This document shows positions 8,047 to 15,781 of a stretch of DNA of 44,745 nt, piece after piece. The notes beneath the pieces are model-generated. The model saw only the letters and a list, made by a program, of their open reading frames with translations, ran no database searches and had not been told where the DNA came from. Source of the DNA: Solirubrobacterales bacterium. Its GTDB lineage: Bacteria; Actinomycetota; Thermoleophilia; Solirubrobacterales; Solirubrobacteraceae. The position numbers were made by a program, and so were the translations under genes. The stretch lies in the NCBI GenBank assembly GCA_019240655.1, contig JAFAXX010000041.1, positions 1-44,745 on the forward strand. Direction: 5' to 3'. The number at the start of each line of letters is the position of its first letter. Positions within the stretch are counted from its first letter, which is position 1.

Positions 8047-8060
8047 AAGCAAAGCTTATA
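8045..8060 (-). promoter_or_regulatory. LysR-box dyad overlapping -10 box and start codon
   Basis: Read on the minus strand, ATAAGCTTTGCTTAT (8059-8045) is a perfect six-base inverted repeat with a three-base centre and contains T-N11-A. TATAAG (8060-8055) within it looks like a -10 box lying eight bases before ATG 8046, so bound regulator would block both polymerase and the start of a near-leaderless message. Confidence 0.55.
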
Positions 8061-8098
8061 GAACTGCGCCGATCAATTGACGAGGTAGGCGCGCGGCC

Positions 8099-9106
8099 CT
8101 AGCCGCCGCCTGGCGCGTTCTCGCTCGCCGGGCTATCGACGCCGGCCGGGTGATCGACGCCCGCCGCGTCATCGGCGCCCGTTAAGCGGTCGGCGCCCGC
8201 CGCGTCATCGGTTGGGCGGTCGGCGTCCGCCGCGTCATCGGTTGGGCGGTCGGCGTCCGCCGCGTCATTGGCGCCCGTTGGGCGGTCGGCGCCCGCCGCG
8301 CGGTCGGCGCCCGTTGGGCGATCGACGCCGGCCGGGTGCTCGACGCAGGCCGGGTGATCGGCGCCCACGGCGGGCTCCCTGCCGGAGTCAGCGGCGGTGT
8401 CGGGTGAGGCCGTCCCCGCCGGCGTATCCGCGCCCGGGGCGGCGCCGCCGGCGGTTGCTGGAGCATCCGCGTCGGTCCTCGCCCCGGCGCCCGAGCTTCG
8501 TGCGCCCGTATCCGCGCCGGTCGGGGCTTCCACCTCAGCCTTGCCCTCCGCGCCGGCCAGCCGGTAGCCGCGCTGTGCCTTCATCACCTCGCCGCTGCGC
8601 GCCAGCTTCGAAAGCGTGGTGCTCACCGACGCGCGACCGAGCCCGGTGGCGCTCGCAACCTCGCCCGCGGTCATGGCGCCGCCCTCCGGGCCGGCCAGCG
8701 CCGCGAGCACGGCGCTTCTCGTTGCGCCGAACGCGCTCCGCGCCGATGCCGGCAGAGCCGCGCCCGCGCTGGATGAGGCGCCGCCGGTGCGGGAAGCTGC
8801 CGCGCCGGAGCCGCTCGCAGCCCGGCCGCTCGCGCCCCGGCCGCTCGTATCCCGGCCGCTCGCGCCCCGGCCACGCGCCGCCCCGGCGCCGCGACCGCCC
8901 ACCCCGGCGCCACGACCACCCGCCCCCGTCCCGCGACCGCGTGCCCCCGACGCGCGCGAGCTGCGCCCGGGGCCCGACCGCAGCGCGCTGAGCGCGCGAC
9001 GGAGCCTCTCCGCCTCATCCAGGAGCTCCTCGATTCGCTCCTCGATGTCCTCCCGAATTCGTTCGATCACTTGGGCACCTATCCCCCGTTCGCCGGCGCT
9101 GCGCAT
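8099..9106 (-). CDS. Winged-helix DNA-binding protein with low-complexity linkers and repeat tail
   Basis: I do not recognise a named family. The 335-residue protein has four parts. Residues about 13-45 (VIERIREDIEERIEELLDEA) form a probable coiled coil. Residues 45-115 are rich in Arg-Gly (GAGGRGAGVGGRGAGAARGR), hence strongly basic. Residues about 125-185 form a winged helix: ARSAFGATRSAVLAALAG, MTAGEVASATGLGRASVSTT, LSKLARSGEVMKAQRGYRL. The last 150 residues are an acidic Ala/Asp/Gly repeat (ADRPTDDAADADRPTDDAAG). A basic linker plus an acidic tail suggests a DNA-compacting or condensate-forming protein, but this is inference. GTG 9070, just before the coiled coil, is an alternative start. 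Confidence 0.65.
   Translation of the reverse strand: MRSAGERGIGAQVIERIREDIEERIEELLDEAERLRRALSALRSGPGRSSRASGARGRGTGAGGRGAGVGGRGAGAARGRGASGRDTSGRGASGRAASGSGAAASRTGGASSSAGAALPASARSAFGATRSAVLAALAGPEGGAMTAGEVASATGLGRASVSTTLSKLARSGEVMKAQRGYRLAGAEGKAEVEAPTGADTGARSSGAGARTDADAPATAGGAAPGADTPAGTASPDTAADSGREPAVGADHPACVEHPAGVDRPTGADRAAGADRPTGANDAADADRPTDDAADADRPTDDAAGADRLTGADDAAGVDHPAGVDSPASENAPGGG
8201..8270 (-). repeat. 30-bp tandem repeat coding the acidic tail
   Basis: Two identical 30-base units (8201-8230 and 8231-8260) are followed by the start of a third (8261-8268, then diverging). Weaker copies extend through about 8141-8345. Each unit encodes ten residues of the DDAADADRPT type, so the repeat length is a multiple of three and copy-number change would keep the frame. 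Confidence 0.85.
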
Positions 9107-9154
9107 CGTACCTCCGCCGCCGCGCCAAGCGGCCCGGTCAATCCGCCTCCCGCG

Positions 9155-10207
9155 TCACCCAGCGAAGCGCCGGCTCGTCGCCGCCAGTGTCTCCCTCGCG
9201 TCGGCCGCCAGCGTCCGGATGATCTCCGCCGCCGGCCGCTCCCGCGCGAGCTCGTGCGCTTGCCCCGCCCACAGGTTGAACCCGTCCGCGTCACCGCGCT
9301 GGCGCGCCTGCGCCCGCAGGGGGCTGGTCACGTGATGGATCTCCGGGTAGGCGCTCGGCGCTGCCGCGCTGTGCTCGGCCTGGAAGCGATTAACCATCCC
9401 GCGAGCGAGGCGCCCCGTGAACGCCCGCGTCAGCCCTGTCGGGATCGCCTCGCGCAGCAGCGCCCGCTGCGCCGGAGTGGTCCCCGCCTCGGGCGCCAGC
9501 ATCAACGCGGTCCCGATCTGCGCCGCCGCGGCGCCGGCGCAGAGCACCGCCGCCACCGCCGCGCCGTCCGCGATCCCTCCGGTCGCGATGAGCGGGATCG
9601 AGACCGACCGGCGCACGAGCGAGAGCAGCGCCAACAGCCCGATGCCCGCCGCCTGCTCATCGTCCACGAAGCCACCGCGATGACCCCCCGCCTCCGTGCC
9701 CTGGACGACGAGCGCGTCCGCGCCCACCTCCGCCGCCGACACCGCCTCCGAGACCCGCGTTACGGTCACCCACACCGACACCCCGGCGTCGTGCAGGCGC
9801 CTCACCGTCTCCGCCGAGGGGCATCCGAAGGTGAAGGACACCAACGGCGGCCGCTCTTCGCATACCAGCTCGAGCTTCGCCTCCCAGCCGTCGTCCTCGA
9901 ACCGCGCCGGCCCCAGCTCGACCCCGAGACGAGCCGCCTCGCCGGCCAGCTCCCGCATGTAACGGCTCACCGCCGCCCGGTCGGCCGGCTTCGGGCTCGG
10001 TACGAACACGTTGACCCCGAAATGACGTTCCGTCCCTCTCCGCACCGCCTCGATCTCCAGCGAGACCTGTTCGGCGCGCTTGTAGCCGGCGGCCAGGAAC
10101 CCGAGCCCTCCGGCCTCGCTCACCGCTACGGCAAGCTCGGGCGTCGACGGACCCCCGCCCATCGGCGCCTGGACAATCGGCCGCGTGAGCTCGCTGATCT
10201 CGAACAT
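9155..10207 (-). CDS. Nitronate monooxygenase
   Basis: From ATG 10207 the protein has 350 residues and the FMN TIM barrel of the NMO/2-nitropropane dioxygenase family: ELTRPIVQAPMGGGPSTPEL at the N-terminus, EAGGLGFLAAGYK, VSFTFGCPSAETVRRL, VVQGTEAGGHRGG (which holds the catalytic His), IPLIATGGIADGAAVAAVL and AAAQIGTALML (phosphate-binding). It oxidises nitronates such as propionate 3-nitronate to the carbonyl, a detoxification step. Its start overlaps the stop of the DsbA-like gene by one base (TGATG), so the two are translationally coupled. Confidence 0.9.
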   Translation of the reverse strand: MFEISELTRPIVQAPMGGGPSTPELAVAVSEAGGLGFLAAGYKRAEQVSLEIEAVRRGTERHFGVNVFVPSPKPADRAAVSRYMRELAGEAARLGVELGPARFEDDGWEAKLELVCEERPPLVSFTFGCPSAETVRRLHDAGVSVWVTVTRVSEAVSAAEVGADALVVQGTEAGGHRGGFVDDEQAAGIGLLALLSLVRRSVSIPLIATGGIADGAAVAAVLCAGAAAAQIGTALMLAPEAGTTPAQRALLREAIPTGLTRAFTGRLARGMVNRFQAEHSAAAPSAYPEIHHVTSPLRAQARQRGDADGFNLWAGQAHELARERPAAEIIRTLAADARETLAATSRRFAG

Positions 10208-10812
10208 CACGCCGCCGCCCGTTTCGAGAGGTGGCCGGCCGCGTCCTCGAGCCGGTCGTCGCCCCAGAACAGCTCGTCCCCGACGGCGAACGTCGGCACC
10301 CCGAAGACCCCGAGCTCGTACGCCGCCTGCGTGGCGTCCCGCAGCGCCGCCTTCACACCCGGGTTCTCCGTCGCCGCCGCCACCTCCGCGCGATCGAGCC
10401 CGACCGCGCCGGCCGCCTCGTATAGGCGAGCCGGGATGCTCAGGTCCGAACCTCGCTGGAAGGCGTCCCGGAACGCGCGAAACGCGAACTCGCGCCCGGT
10501 CTCTTCCGCCAACCCGAACCCGAACGCGAACGTGACCGCCCGCATCGCCAGCAGATAGTCGCTCGGCCACGGGTCCGGCCAGCGCACCGGCGGCAGACCG
10601 TAGCTACGTGCCCTGCGCTCGATCTCCGCCATCCCCGCCTGGCGGCGGCGGTAATCGCCAAGCGCCCACGAGCTCCGTCCGGTGAGCCTGAACAGGCCGC
10701 CGAGCAGCACCGGCTGCCAACGCACTGGGCGCGCCACCAGCGCGTCCATCCGCTCCGCCGCGAGATATGCGTACGGAGAGCCGACGTCGAAGTAGAACGT
10801 CACACTGGCCAT
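10207..10812 (-). CDS. DsbA-family / 2-hydroxychromene-2-carboxylate isomerase-like protein
   Basis: A 201-residue thioredoxin-fold protein beginning VTFYFDVGSPYAYLAAERMD, with PVRWQPVLLGGLFRLTG, helical insert QRGSDLSIPARLYEAAGAVG and the end GVFGVPTFAVGDELFWGDDRLE. The kappa-class GST/HCCA isomerase subfamily has S-P-Y/F in place of the CxxC of true DsbA, as here, and uses glutathione or other thiols. It heads a two-gene operon with the nitronate monooxygenase and is divergent from the XRE-cupin regulator. The 44-base gap holds three CGTTC half-sites that could control both directions. Confidence 0.85.
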   Translation of the reverse strand: MASVTFYFDVGSPYAYLAAERMDALVARPVRWQPVLLGGLFRLTGRSSWALGDYRRRQAGMAEIERRARSYGLPPVRWPDPWPSDYLLAMRAVTFAFGFGLAEETGREFAFRAFRDAFQRGSDLSIPARLYEAAGAVGLDRAEVAAATENPGVKAALRDATQAAYELGVFGVPTFAVGDELFWGDDRLEDAAGHLSKRAAA

Positions 10813-10826
10813 CGGCCGCGGTCCTT

Positions 10827-10853
10827 TCGTTCGGTATATTGAACGATGCGTTC
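10827..10853. promoter_or_regulatory. Operator-like array of CGTTC half-sites
   Basis: Between the divergent DsbA-like and XRE-cupin genes lie TCGTTC (10827-10832), GAACGA (10841-10846) and CGTTC (10849-10853). They form two overlapping dyads: TCGTTC-N8-GAACGA and GAACG-N3-CGTTC. TATATT (10835-10840) sits inside the first dyad and could be the -10 box of the regulator gene. Confidence 0.55.
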
Positions 10854-10856
10854 TCT

Positions 10857-11459
10857 ATGGTAGATGAGACGAGACCGGACGGCGTTCACACGCTGCTGGC
10901 CGGAAACCTCCGCCGGCTGCGCATCGCGCGCCATCTCTCGCTCTCCGAGCTGGCGCGGGGCACCGGGATGAGCAAGGCGACGCTCTCGAGCATCGAAAAC
11001 GGACGCGCCAATCCCACCGTGGAGACCCTCGCCGCGCTGGCCGAGGCGCTCGGGGTCGCGCTGACCGAGCTGCTCGAGGAGCCGCCGGTGGCCGAGATCA
11101 GGGTCGTCCGAGCCGCCTCCCCGGATGGAAGTCGCCGCCTCGCAACCGGCCGCAGCGAACCCCCCGACGGCGTGCCCCAAAGGCTGATCGACACGATCAC
11201 CGGCGGCGACGGGTTCGAGTTCCGACAACTCGAGCTTGCCGCCGAGCAGAGCCGGGAGGCTGCGCCGAGGCCTATCGGGTCGCGCGCGCATCTGTTCATC
11301 ACCGCCGGCAAGCTGATCGCCGGCCCGGTCGAGCGCAGCACGGAACTCGGGCCGGGCGATTACGCGTCGTTTCCGACCGACGTGCCGCACATCTACCAGA
11401 CCGGTCGTCACCCCGCCGAGGCGCTGCTCATCGCACAACGCCCCGCCCGCGCCGGGTGA
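10857..11459 (+). CDS. XRE-family regulator with C-terminal cupin domain
   Basis: A 200-residue regulator. Residues about 12-65 are the helix-turn-helix (LAGNLRRLRIARHLSLSELA, GTGMSKATLSSIENGRANPT, LAALAEALGVALTELL). Residues 80-195 form a cupin (FRQLELAAEQSREAAPRPIG, HLFITAGKLIAGPVER, LGPGDYASFPTDVPHIYQTG). In this family the cupin senses a small molecule and the HTH represses its own gene and a neighbouring catabolic operon. ATG 10857 was chosen because it directly precedes the HTH region and lies after a TATATT box. The divergent nitronate monooxygenase operon is the obvious target. Confidence 0.9.
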   Translation: MVDETRPDGVHTLLAGNLRRLRIARHLSLSELARGTGMSKATLSSIENGRANPTVETLAALAEALGVALTELLEEPPVAEIRVVRAASPDGSRRLATGRSEPPDGVPQRLIDTITGGDGFEFRQLELAAEQSREAAPRPIGSRAHLFITAGKLIAGPVERSTELGPGDYASFPTDVPHIYQTGRHPAEALLIAQRPARAG

Positions 11460-11466
11460 GCTCCCT

Positions 11467-12114
11467 CTAGCGCGAGATCGGCGAGCTGCGGGCCGAGCCT
11501 TCAAGGACGCGCGCGAGCCACTCGGTCACCGCTCCGCGCAGCGCACGAAGGTCGCTGTTCAGGCTGTGGTTGCCGGCGATGACGGCCACCTCGCGTTGCC
11601 TGCCGGCCGGCGGCACGCCGAACGGGTCGCCGGCGCCCTGAACGACGAGCGTGGGCACCCGGACAGCGTCGAGCTCGTCGATCCGGCTGTGCGACCGGCC
11701 GTCGCTCGCGCGGCGCGGCGGGACGAGCGGGAACGCGAGGCACAGCACCGCCACCGCGCCCGTCTCCTCGGCCGTCCGGCAGGCCACCCGAGCCCCGGAG
11801 GAGCGACCGCCCACGATCAGCGCCAGCCGCTCGAGCTCGCCCGAGCGAAGCCGGCCGGCCACCTCGATCCACGCCTGGTCGAGCCGCGGCGCCGGCGCCG
11901 GCGATCGCCGCCCGGCCACCAGGTAGGGCTGCTCGACCAGCGCGACCGTGACGCCGAGCGCCCGCGCAGCCTCGCTCACCGCCGCGAGGTCGCGCGCCGC
12001 GACCCCGCCGCCGGCGCCGTGACCCAGCATCAGTGCCGCCGCCGGCTCCGGCGCGCGATGTAGGTGCGCCCGGGCCGTGCCCTGCGAGGTGGCGATCTCC
12101 AGCATCCCCGGCAT
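11467..12114 (-). CDS. Alpha/beta hydrolase (dienelactone/KANL3-Tex30-like)
   Basis: A 215-residue alpha/beta hydrolase. ALMLGHGAGGG carries the oxyanion-hole loop, IVGGRSSGARVA the nucleophile elbow (G-R-S-S-G), VPTLVVQGAGDPFGVPP the acid residue, and VAVIAGNHSLNSDL the catalytic His. The short length without a lid matches the KANL3/Tex30-type hydrolases common in actinobacteria, whose substrates are unknown. ATG at 12105 (Met4) is an equally possible start. It is convergent with the XRE-cupin gene (7 bp) and divergent from the LLM oxidoreductase (33 bp). Confidence 0.85.
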   Translation of the reverse strand: MPGMLEIATSQGTARAHLHRAPEPAAALMLGHGAGGGVAARDLAAVSEAARALGVTVALVEQPYLVAGRRSPAPAPRLDQAWIEVAGRLRSGELERLALIVGGRSSGARVACRTAEETGAVAVLCLAFPLVPPRRASDGRSHSRIDELDAVRVPTLVVQGAGDPFGVPPAGRQREVAVIAGNHSLNSDLRALRGAVTEWLARVLEGSARSSPISR

Positions 12115-12135
12115 AGTCGCACCGCCGCCATGCCA

Positions 12136-12147
12136 TAGGCTGTCGCG
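12136..12147 (+). promoter_or_regulatory. -10 box of a leaderless promoter
   Basis: TAGGCT (12136-12141) lies exactly six bases before the GTG start at 12148, the spacing expected for a leaderless message. No convincing -35 box is visible. Confidence 0.4.
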
Positions 12148-13110
12148 GTGGGCACCGGATGCTTCATCTCCCCGGGACGCTCGCTCCCGAGAGCACTCGA
12201 GCGGGTCAAGCTGGCCGACTCACTCGGCTACGAGGCCGTCTTCACCACCCACATCGCCGGCGCTGAGTCGCTGACTCTGCTGACCGCCTATGCGATGGCC
12301 TCCGAGCGCGTCCGGGTCGGCAGCGCCGTCGTCCCGATCTACACCCGTACGCCGGCCACGATGGCGCAGACCGCGGCCACGATCGACGAGCTCTCCGGCG
12401 GGCGGTTCATCCTCGGCCTCGGTGTCTCGCACCGCCCGGTCGTCGAAGCCTGGCACGGGCAGACGATCGACCGGCCGGTGGCCGAGATGCGCGACTACGC
12501 GATGATCGTCCGCGCCATCCTGCGCGGCGAGGAGCCGCCCGCCTCGGAGAAGTGGCGCACGAATTTCCGGCTCGCCGGGCTCGAGCACCGCCCCGCGCTC
12601 CCGATCTACATCGCCGCCCTCTCGCCGGCGATGCTCCGCCTCGCCGGGGAGGTCGGCGACGGGGTCCTCCTGTGGCTGTGCAATCCCAACTACGTCCGCG
12701 ATGTCGTGGTGCCGGAGGTGACCACGGGCCGCGAGCGGGCCGACAAGACGCTTACCGGCTTCACCGTCGCCGCCGCGATCCCCGCCGCCGTGACCGACGA
12801 CGTCCGCGGCGCCTACGAGCGGCTTCGCACCGACCTGCTGACGTACTTCGGGCTGCCGTTCTACCGCGCGATGCTCGAGCGCTCCGGCTTCGGCGAGGAC
12901 ATCGCCGCCTTCGACGCCGCCGAGGGCGACCTCGAGCGGATGCGCGCGGCCATCTCGGAGGAGTTCCTCGCCACCCTGACCGCGATCGGCGACGAGCACG
13001 CGCTTCGCCAAGGCGTCGAGCGCTATGCGCGTGCGGGCGTCACGCTGCCCTGCGTCGGCGCGGTCCCGATGACCGACTTCGACGCCATGCTGCGCAGCGC
13101 GGCGCGGTAG
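12148..13110 (+). CDS. LLM class F420-dependent oxidoreductase
   Basis: A 320-residue TIM-barrel enzyme of the luciferase-like family: KLADSLGYEAVFTTHIAG, ASERVRVGSAVVPIYTRTP, TAATIDELSGGRFILGLGVS (very typical), LEHRPALPIYIAALSPAMLR and GDGVLLWLCNPNYV. These match the F420-dependent subgroup of actinobacteria, which reduce or oxidise small substrates with F420 in the cytoplasm. GTG 12148 is preceded by a TAGGCT box six bases upstream and by no Shine-Dalgarno sequence. It is followed 30 bp later by the DUF1152 gene on the same strand. Confidence 0.88.
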   Translation: MGTGCFISPGRSLPRALERVKLADSLGYEAVFTTHIAGAESLTLLTAYAMASERVRVGSAVVPIYTRTPATMAQTAATIDELSGGRFILGLGVSHRPVVEAWHGQTIDRPVAEMRDYAMIVRAILRGEEPPASEKWRTNFRLAGLEHRPALPIYIAALSPAMLRLAGEVGDGVLLWLCNPNYVRDVVVPEVTTGRERADKTLTGFTVAAAIPAAVTDDVRGAYERLRTDLLTYFGLPFYRAMLERSGFGEDIAAFDAAEGDLERMRAAISEEFLATLTAIGDEHALRQGVERYARAGVTLPCVGAVPMTDFDAMLRSAAR

Positions 13111-13140
13111 CCGGCCGGGCCGCGGGGTATTCGCAGGACG

Positions 13141-14082
13141 ATGGGCGATGCCGAGGCGATCCTGCGTGGGGCACGCCGCCCACTGGTGATCGGGATGGGC
13201 GGCGGCGGCGACGTGGTCGGCGCGCTGGCCACGGCCGAGCTCAGCCGCCTCTACGACGGCGCGGACCCAGTGCTCGGCGGCATCACGTGGGAGCGACGGC
13301 CGATCGACCCGGTCCCGGGTGCGAGGTCGGTGCACGAGATCGAGGGCGCCTGCGAGCTCGCCCCCGGAGTTCTGCTCGCCGGCCCACAGACCCGCGTGCG
13401 AGGACGCGACGTCCTGTTCGCCGAGTCCTGGATGGCCGCCTTCCTCGACCGGCCGACCGTGTTGATCGACATCAACGGGGGCGCCGGCGCGGTCGCCGAC
13501 GGCCTCGCGCAGGCGGCGCGTGGGCTCGAGTGCGACCTGATCGTGTTCATCGACGTCGGCGGGGACGTGCTGGCCGAGGGCCCCGAGCCGGGACTGACCA
13601 GCCCGCTGTGCGACGCGATCATGCTCGCCGCCGCGGCCCGGCTGTGCGCCGCGGGCCACTCCGTGCTCGCCGGGATCTTCGGGATCGGCTGCGACGCCGA
13701 GCTGACCCCGGCCGAGGTGCTGGCGCGGATCGCGGCGGTCGCCGGCGCCGGGGGCTTCGCCGGCGCCCGCGGGCTTACCGAGGCGGCCGCGCGGCGGCTC
13801 GAGGATGCGATCGCCCTCGTCCCCACCGAGGCCAGCGCGCAGGCGGTGCGCGCCTTCCGCGGCGCCTCCGGGAACACGCCGATCCGCGACGGGAGCCGCA
13901 TCGTGGAGCTCTCTGCCACCGCAGCGGTGACCTTCTACCTCGACGTCGAGGCTACCGTCAGGGCGGCCGGGCGCCTGGCCGGCGCGGTGGACGGCGCCCG
14001 CGACCTCGAGGCCGCCAACCAGGCGCTCAACCACCTCGGGCTGTTCACCGAGCTCGACCGCGAGCGCGAGGCGGCCCGGTGA
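13141..14082 (+). CDS. DUF1152 domain-containing protein
   Basis: A 313-residue protein matching the DUF1152 family: VIGMGGGGDVVGALATAELS (a nucleotide-binding-like glycine-rich start), LGGITWERRPIDPVPGARSV, ILIDINGGAGAVADGLAQA and VFIDVGGDVLAEGPEPGLTS. The family is known in archaea and some bacteria but has no assigned function. GGGGD and DVGGDVL suggest a Rossmann-like enzyme. The gene's last 38 bases (encoding LGLFTELDRERE) are repeated at 16307-16344, before the Ddn-type reductase gene. It probably forms an operon with the LLM oxidoreductase. Confidence 0.8.
   Translation: MGDAEAILRGARRPLVIGMGGGGDVVGALATAELSRLYDGADPVLGGITWERRPIDPVPGARSVHEIEGACELAPGVLLAGPQTRVRGRDVLFAESWMAAFLDRPTVLIDINGGAGAVADGLAQAARGLECDLIVFIDVGGDVLAEGPEPGLTSPLCDAIMLAAAARLCAAGHSVLAGIFGIGCDAELTPAEVLARIAAVAGAGGFAGARGLTEAAARRLEDAIALVPTEASAQAVRAFRGASGNTPIRDGSRIVELSATAAVTFYLDVEATVRAAGRLAGAVDGARDLEAANQALNHLGLFTELDREREAAR
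14036..14073 (+). repeat. 38-bp direct repeat, copy 1 (DUF1152 3' end)
   Basis: These bases match 16307-16344 with one mismatch (G/A at position 33). Copy 1 encodes the end of the DUF1152 protein. The two copies bracket the FAD-Rieske and NUDIX genes in direct orientation, about 2.27 kb apart. Confidence 0.85.
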
Positions 14083-14212
14083 GCCGACCCCGGCAGGTCA
14101 TTGCCGGCGCACATCAAGCGCCCTGGCCCGGCTACAGCGCAGGGGCTGACACTCGTCCCACTTACACCTTTGGTTACCATCCCCGGCGCTCGGCGAATGA
14201 TGTGAAGCTCGT

Positions 14213-15715
14213 ATGCCGCTGACCACCTCAGCCGGAGAAGGTCTGTGGCTCGACACCGCGTCGAGCACCGACTATCCCAGCCCGCGGCAAACGGTTGACG
14301 TCGACGTGGCGGTGATCGGCGGTGGCATCGCCGGTGTGACCGCGGCGTTGCTGCTCGCGCGCGACGGCGCTCGCGTGGCCGTGCTGGAGGCGGCCCGGGT
14401 CGGGACCGGGGTGACCGGTTGCACCACCGCGAAGGTGAGCGCGCTGCAGGCGACGGTGTACTCCACGATCAGCGCACGCAAGGGCGATGAGGCGGCGGCT
14501 GCCTACGCGGAGGCGAGCTTGGCCGGGGCGCAACGGGTGGCTGAGATCGTCGCGGAGGAGAAGATCAACTGCCAGCTGGAGCGGCGCGATGCCTACACCT
14601 ACGCGGCGGATGAGTCAGAGCGCGCGTCCGTCGAGCGCGAGCAGGAAGCGGCGGCCCGGGCCGGACTCGGCGTAGAGCTCGTCGACTCGCCCGACCTCCC
14701 GTTTCCGACGCACGGGGCGGTGCGGCTGCACGATCAGCTGCAGTTCCATCCCGTCCGCTACGTCCAGGGCATCGCCGCGGCGCTTCGGCGCGCCGGCGGC
14801 GAGGTCTTCGAGCAGGTGCGGGCGCTTGGGCTCAGCGAGGAATCGCCGTGCCGGATCGCGACCACCGCGGGCGAGGTCCGCGCCGGCCACGTCGTGGTGG
14901 CCACTCACTATCCGTTCCTCGACCGGGGACTGTACTTCGCACTGCTCAAGCCGCAGCGGTCCTATTGCGTGGCCGCCCGCCTGGCCGCCGGCTCACCGTC
15001 TCAGGGGATGTCGATCAGCGCCGGCAGCAACACGCGCTCCGTGCGCTCCTTCGGAGGGTGGCTGATCATCGGTGGCGAGGGCCACCCCGCGGGTTCAGGT
15101 AAGGCTGTCCCGGAGCGCTACGAGCGCCTCGAGGACTTCGCGCGCGAACACTGGAACGTCGCCGAGGTCACGCACCGCTGGTCGGCGCACGACCCCGTCT
15201 CGTACGACCATCTGCCCATGATCGGCTCTTACCGGCCGGGATCGTCGCGTTTGTGGGTGGCCACCGGCTTCATGAAGTGGGGCATGACCACGGCCACGTT
15301 CGCCGGCATGATCCTGGCCGACCGGATCGCCGGACGCGAAAACCCGTGGGCGGCTACCTTCTCGCCCCAGCGCGCGTCGCTCACCTCGCTCCACGAGGTG
15401 GCACAGCTCGGGGCGAAGTTCGCCGCCGGCGTCACGCTCGACCGCGTCAGCCCACCGGAGGCATGGTCGGCCAAGGGCATCCAGCCGGGGGAGGCCCGAG
15501 TGCTGCGCGACGGGGCCGGCAAGAAAGGCGTCTACTGCGACGAGGAGGGCACTGTGTTCGCGGTCTCGCTGGACTGCACTCACCTGAGCTGCGTGCTCCG
15601 CTTCAACGCCGCGGAGCGCTCCTGGGACTGCCCCTGCCACGGCTCGCGCTTCGCGGTCGACGGCTCGGTGCTCGAGGGACCGGCGGTCCGGCCGCTCCCG
15701 CGCCGCAAGAGCTGA
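14213..15715 (+). CDS. FAD-dependent oxidoreductase with C-terminal Rieske domain
   Basis: A 500-residue two-domain protein. Residues about 28-390 are a DAO/glycine-oxidase type FAD domain: DVAVIGGGIAGVTAALLLAR (dinucleotide fold), TGCTTAKVSAL, MIGSYRPGSSRLWVATGF and MKWGMTTATFAGMILADRI. Residues about 440-495 are a Rieske [2Fe-2S] domain: LDCTHLSCVLRFN (C-x-H) and SWDCPCHGSRFAVDG (C-x-x-H). This fusion is common in actinobacteria and cyanobacteria; its substrate is unknown, and electron transfer from an amine or alcohol through FAD to the cluster is inferred. The 130 bp upstream contain no obvious promoter match. Confidence 0.92.
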   Translation: MPLTTSAGEGLWLDTASSTDYPSPRQTVDVDVAVIGGGIAGVTAALLLARDGARVAVLEAARVGTGVTGCTTAKVSALQATVYSTISARKGDEAAAAYAEASLAGAQRVAEIVAEEKINCQLERRDAYTYAADESERASVEREQEAAARAGLGVELVDSPDLPFPTHGAVRLHDQLQFHPVRYVQGIAAALRRAGGEVFEQVRALGLSEESPCRIATTAGEVRAGHVVVATHYPFLDRGLYFALLKPQRSYCVAARLAAGSPSQGMSISAGSNTRSVRSFGGWLIIGGEGHPAGSGKAVPERYERLEDFAREHWNVAEVTHRWSAHDPVSYDHLPMIGSYRPGSSRLWVATGFMKWGMTTATFAGMILADRIAGRENPWAATFSPQRASLTSLHEVAQLGAKFAAGVTLDRVSPPEAWSAKGIQPGEARVLRDGAGKKGVYCDEEGTVFAVSLDCTHLSCVLRFNAAERSWDCPCHGSRFAVDGSVLEGPAVRPLPRRKS

Positions 15716-15769
15716 TCGGGCGGTCGGCAGGAGCCTGTGGGCGGATTCGCGTTTTGGCGAGGCGGTAGC

Positions 15770-15781
15770 GATAATCGGCGG
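15770..15781 (+). promoter_or_regulatory. -10 box of a leaderless promoter for the NUDIX gene
   Basis: GATAAT (15770-15775), five of six matches to the consensus, lies six bases before GTG 15782 and supports that start over the ATG at 15737. Confidence 0.5.

Noticed and set aside
8141-8345. CRISPR-like array of about 30-bp units
   Set aside because: The repeats are contiguous, without spacers, keep the reading frame and encode the acidic tail of the winged-helix protein. No cas gene is present.
12220-14034. A 604-residue open frame on the minus strand
   Set aside because: It lies wholly opposite the LLM oxidoreductase and DUF1152 genes, which have clear family motifs. The minus-strand protein has only charged low-complexity sequence typical of antisense frames in GC-rich DNA.
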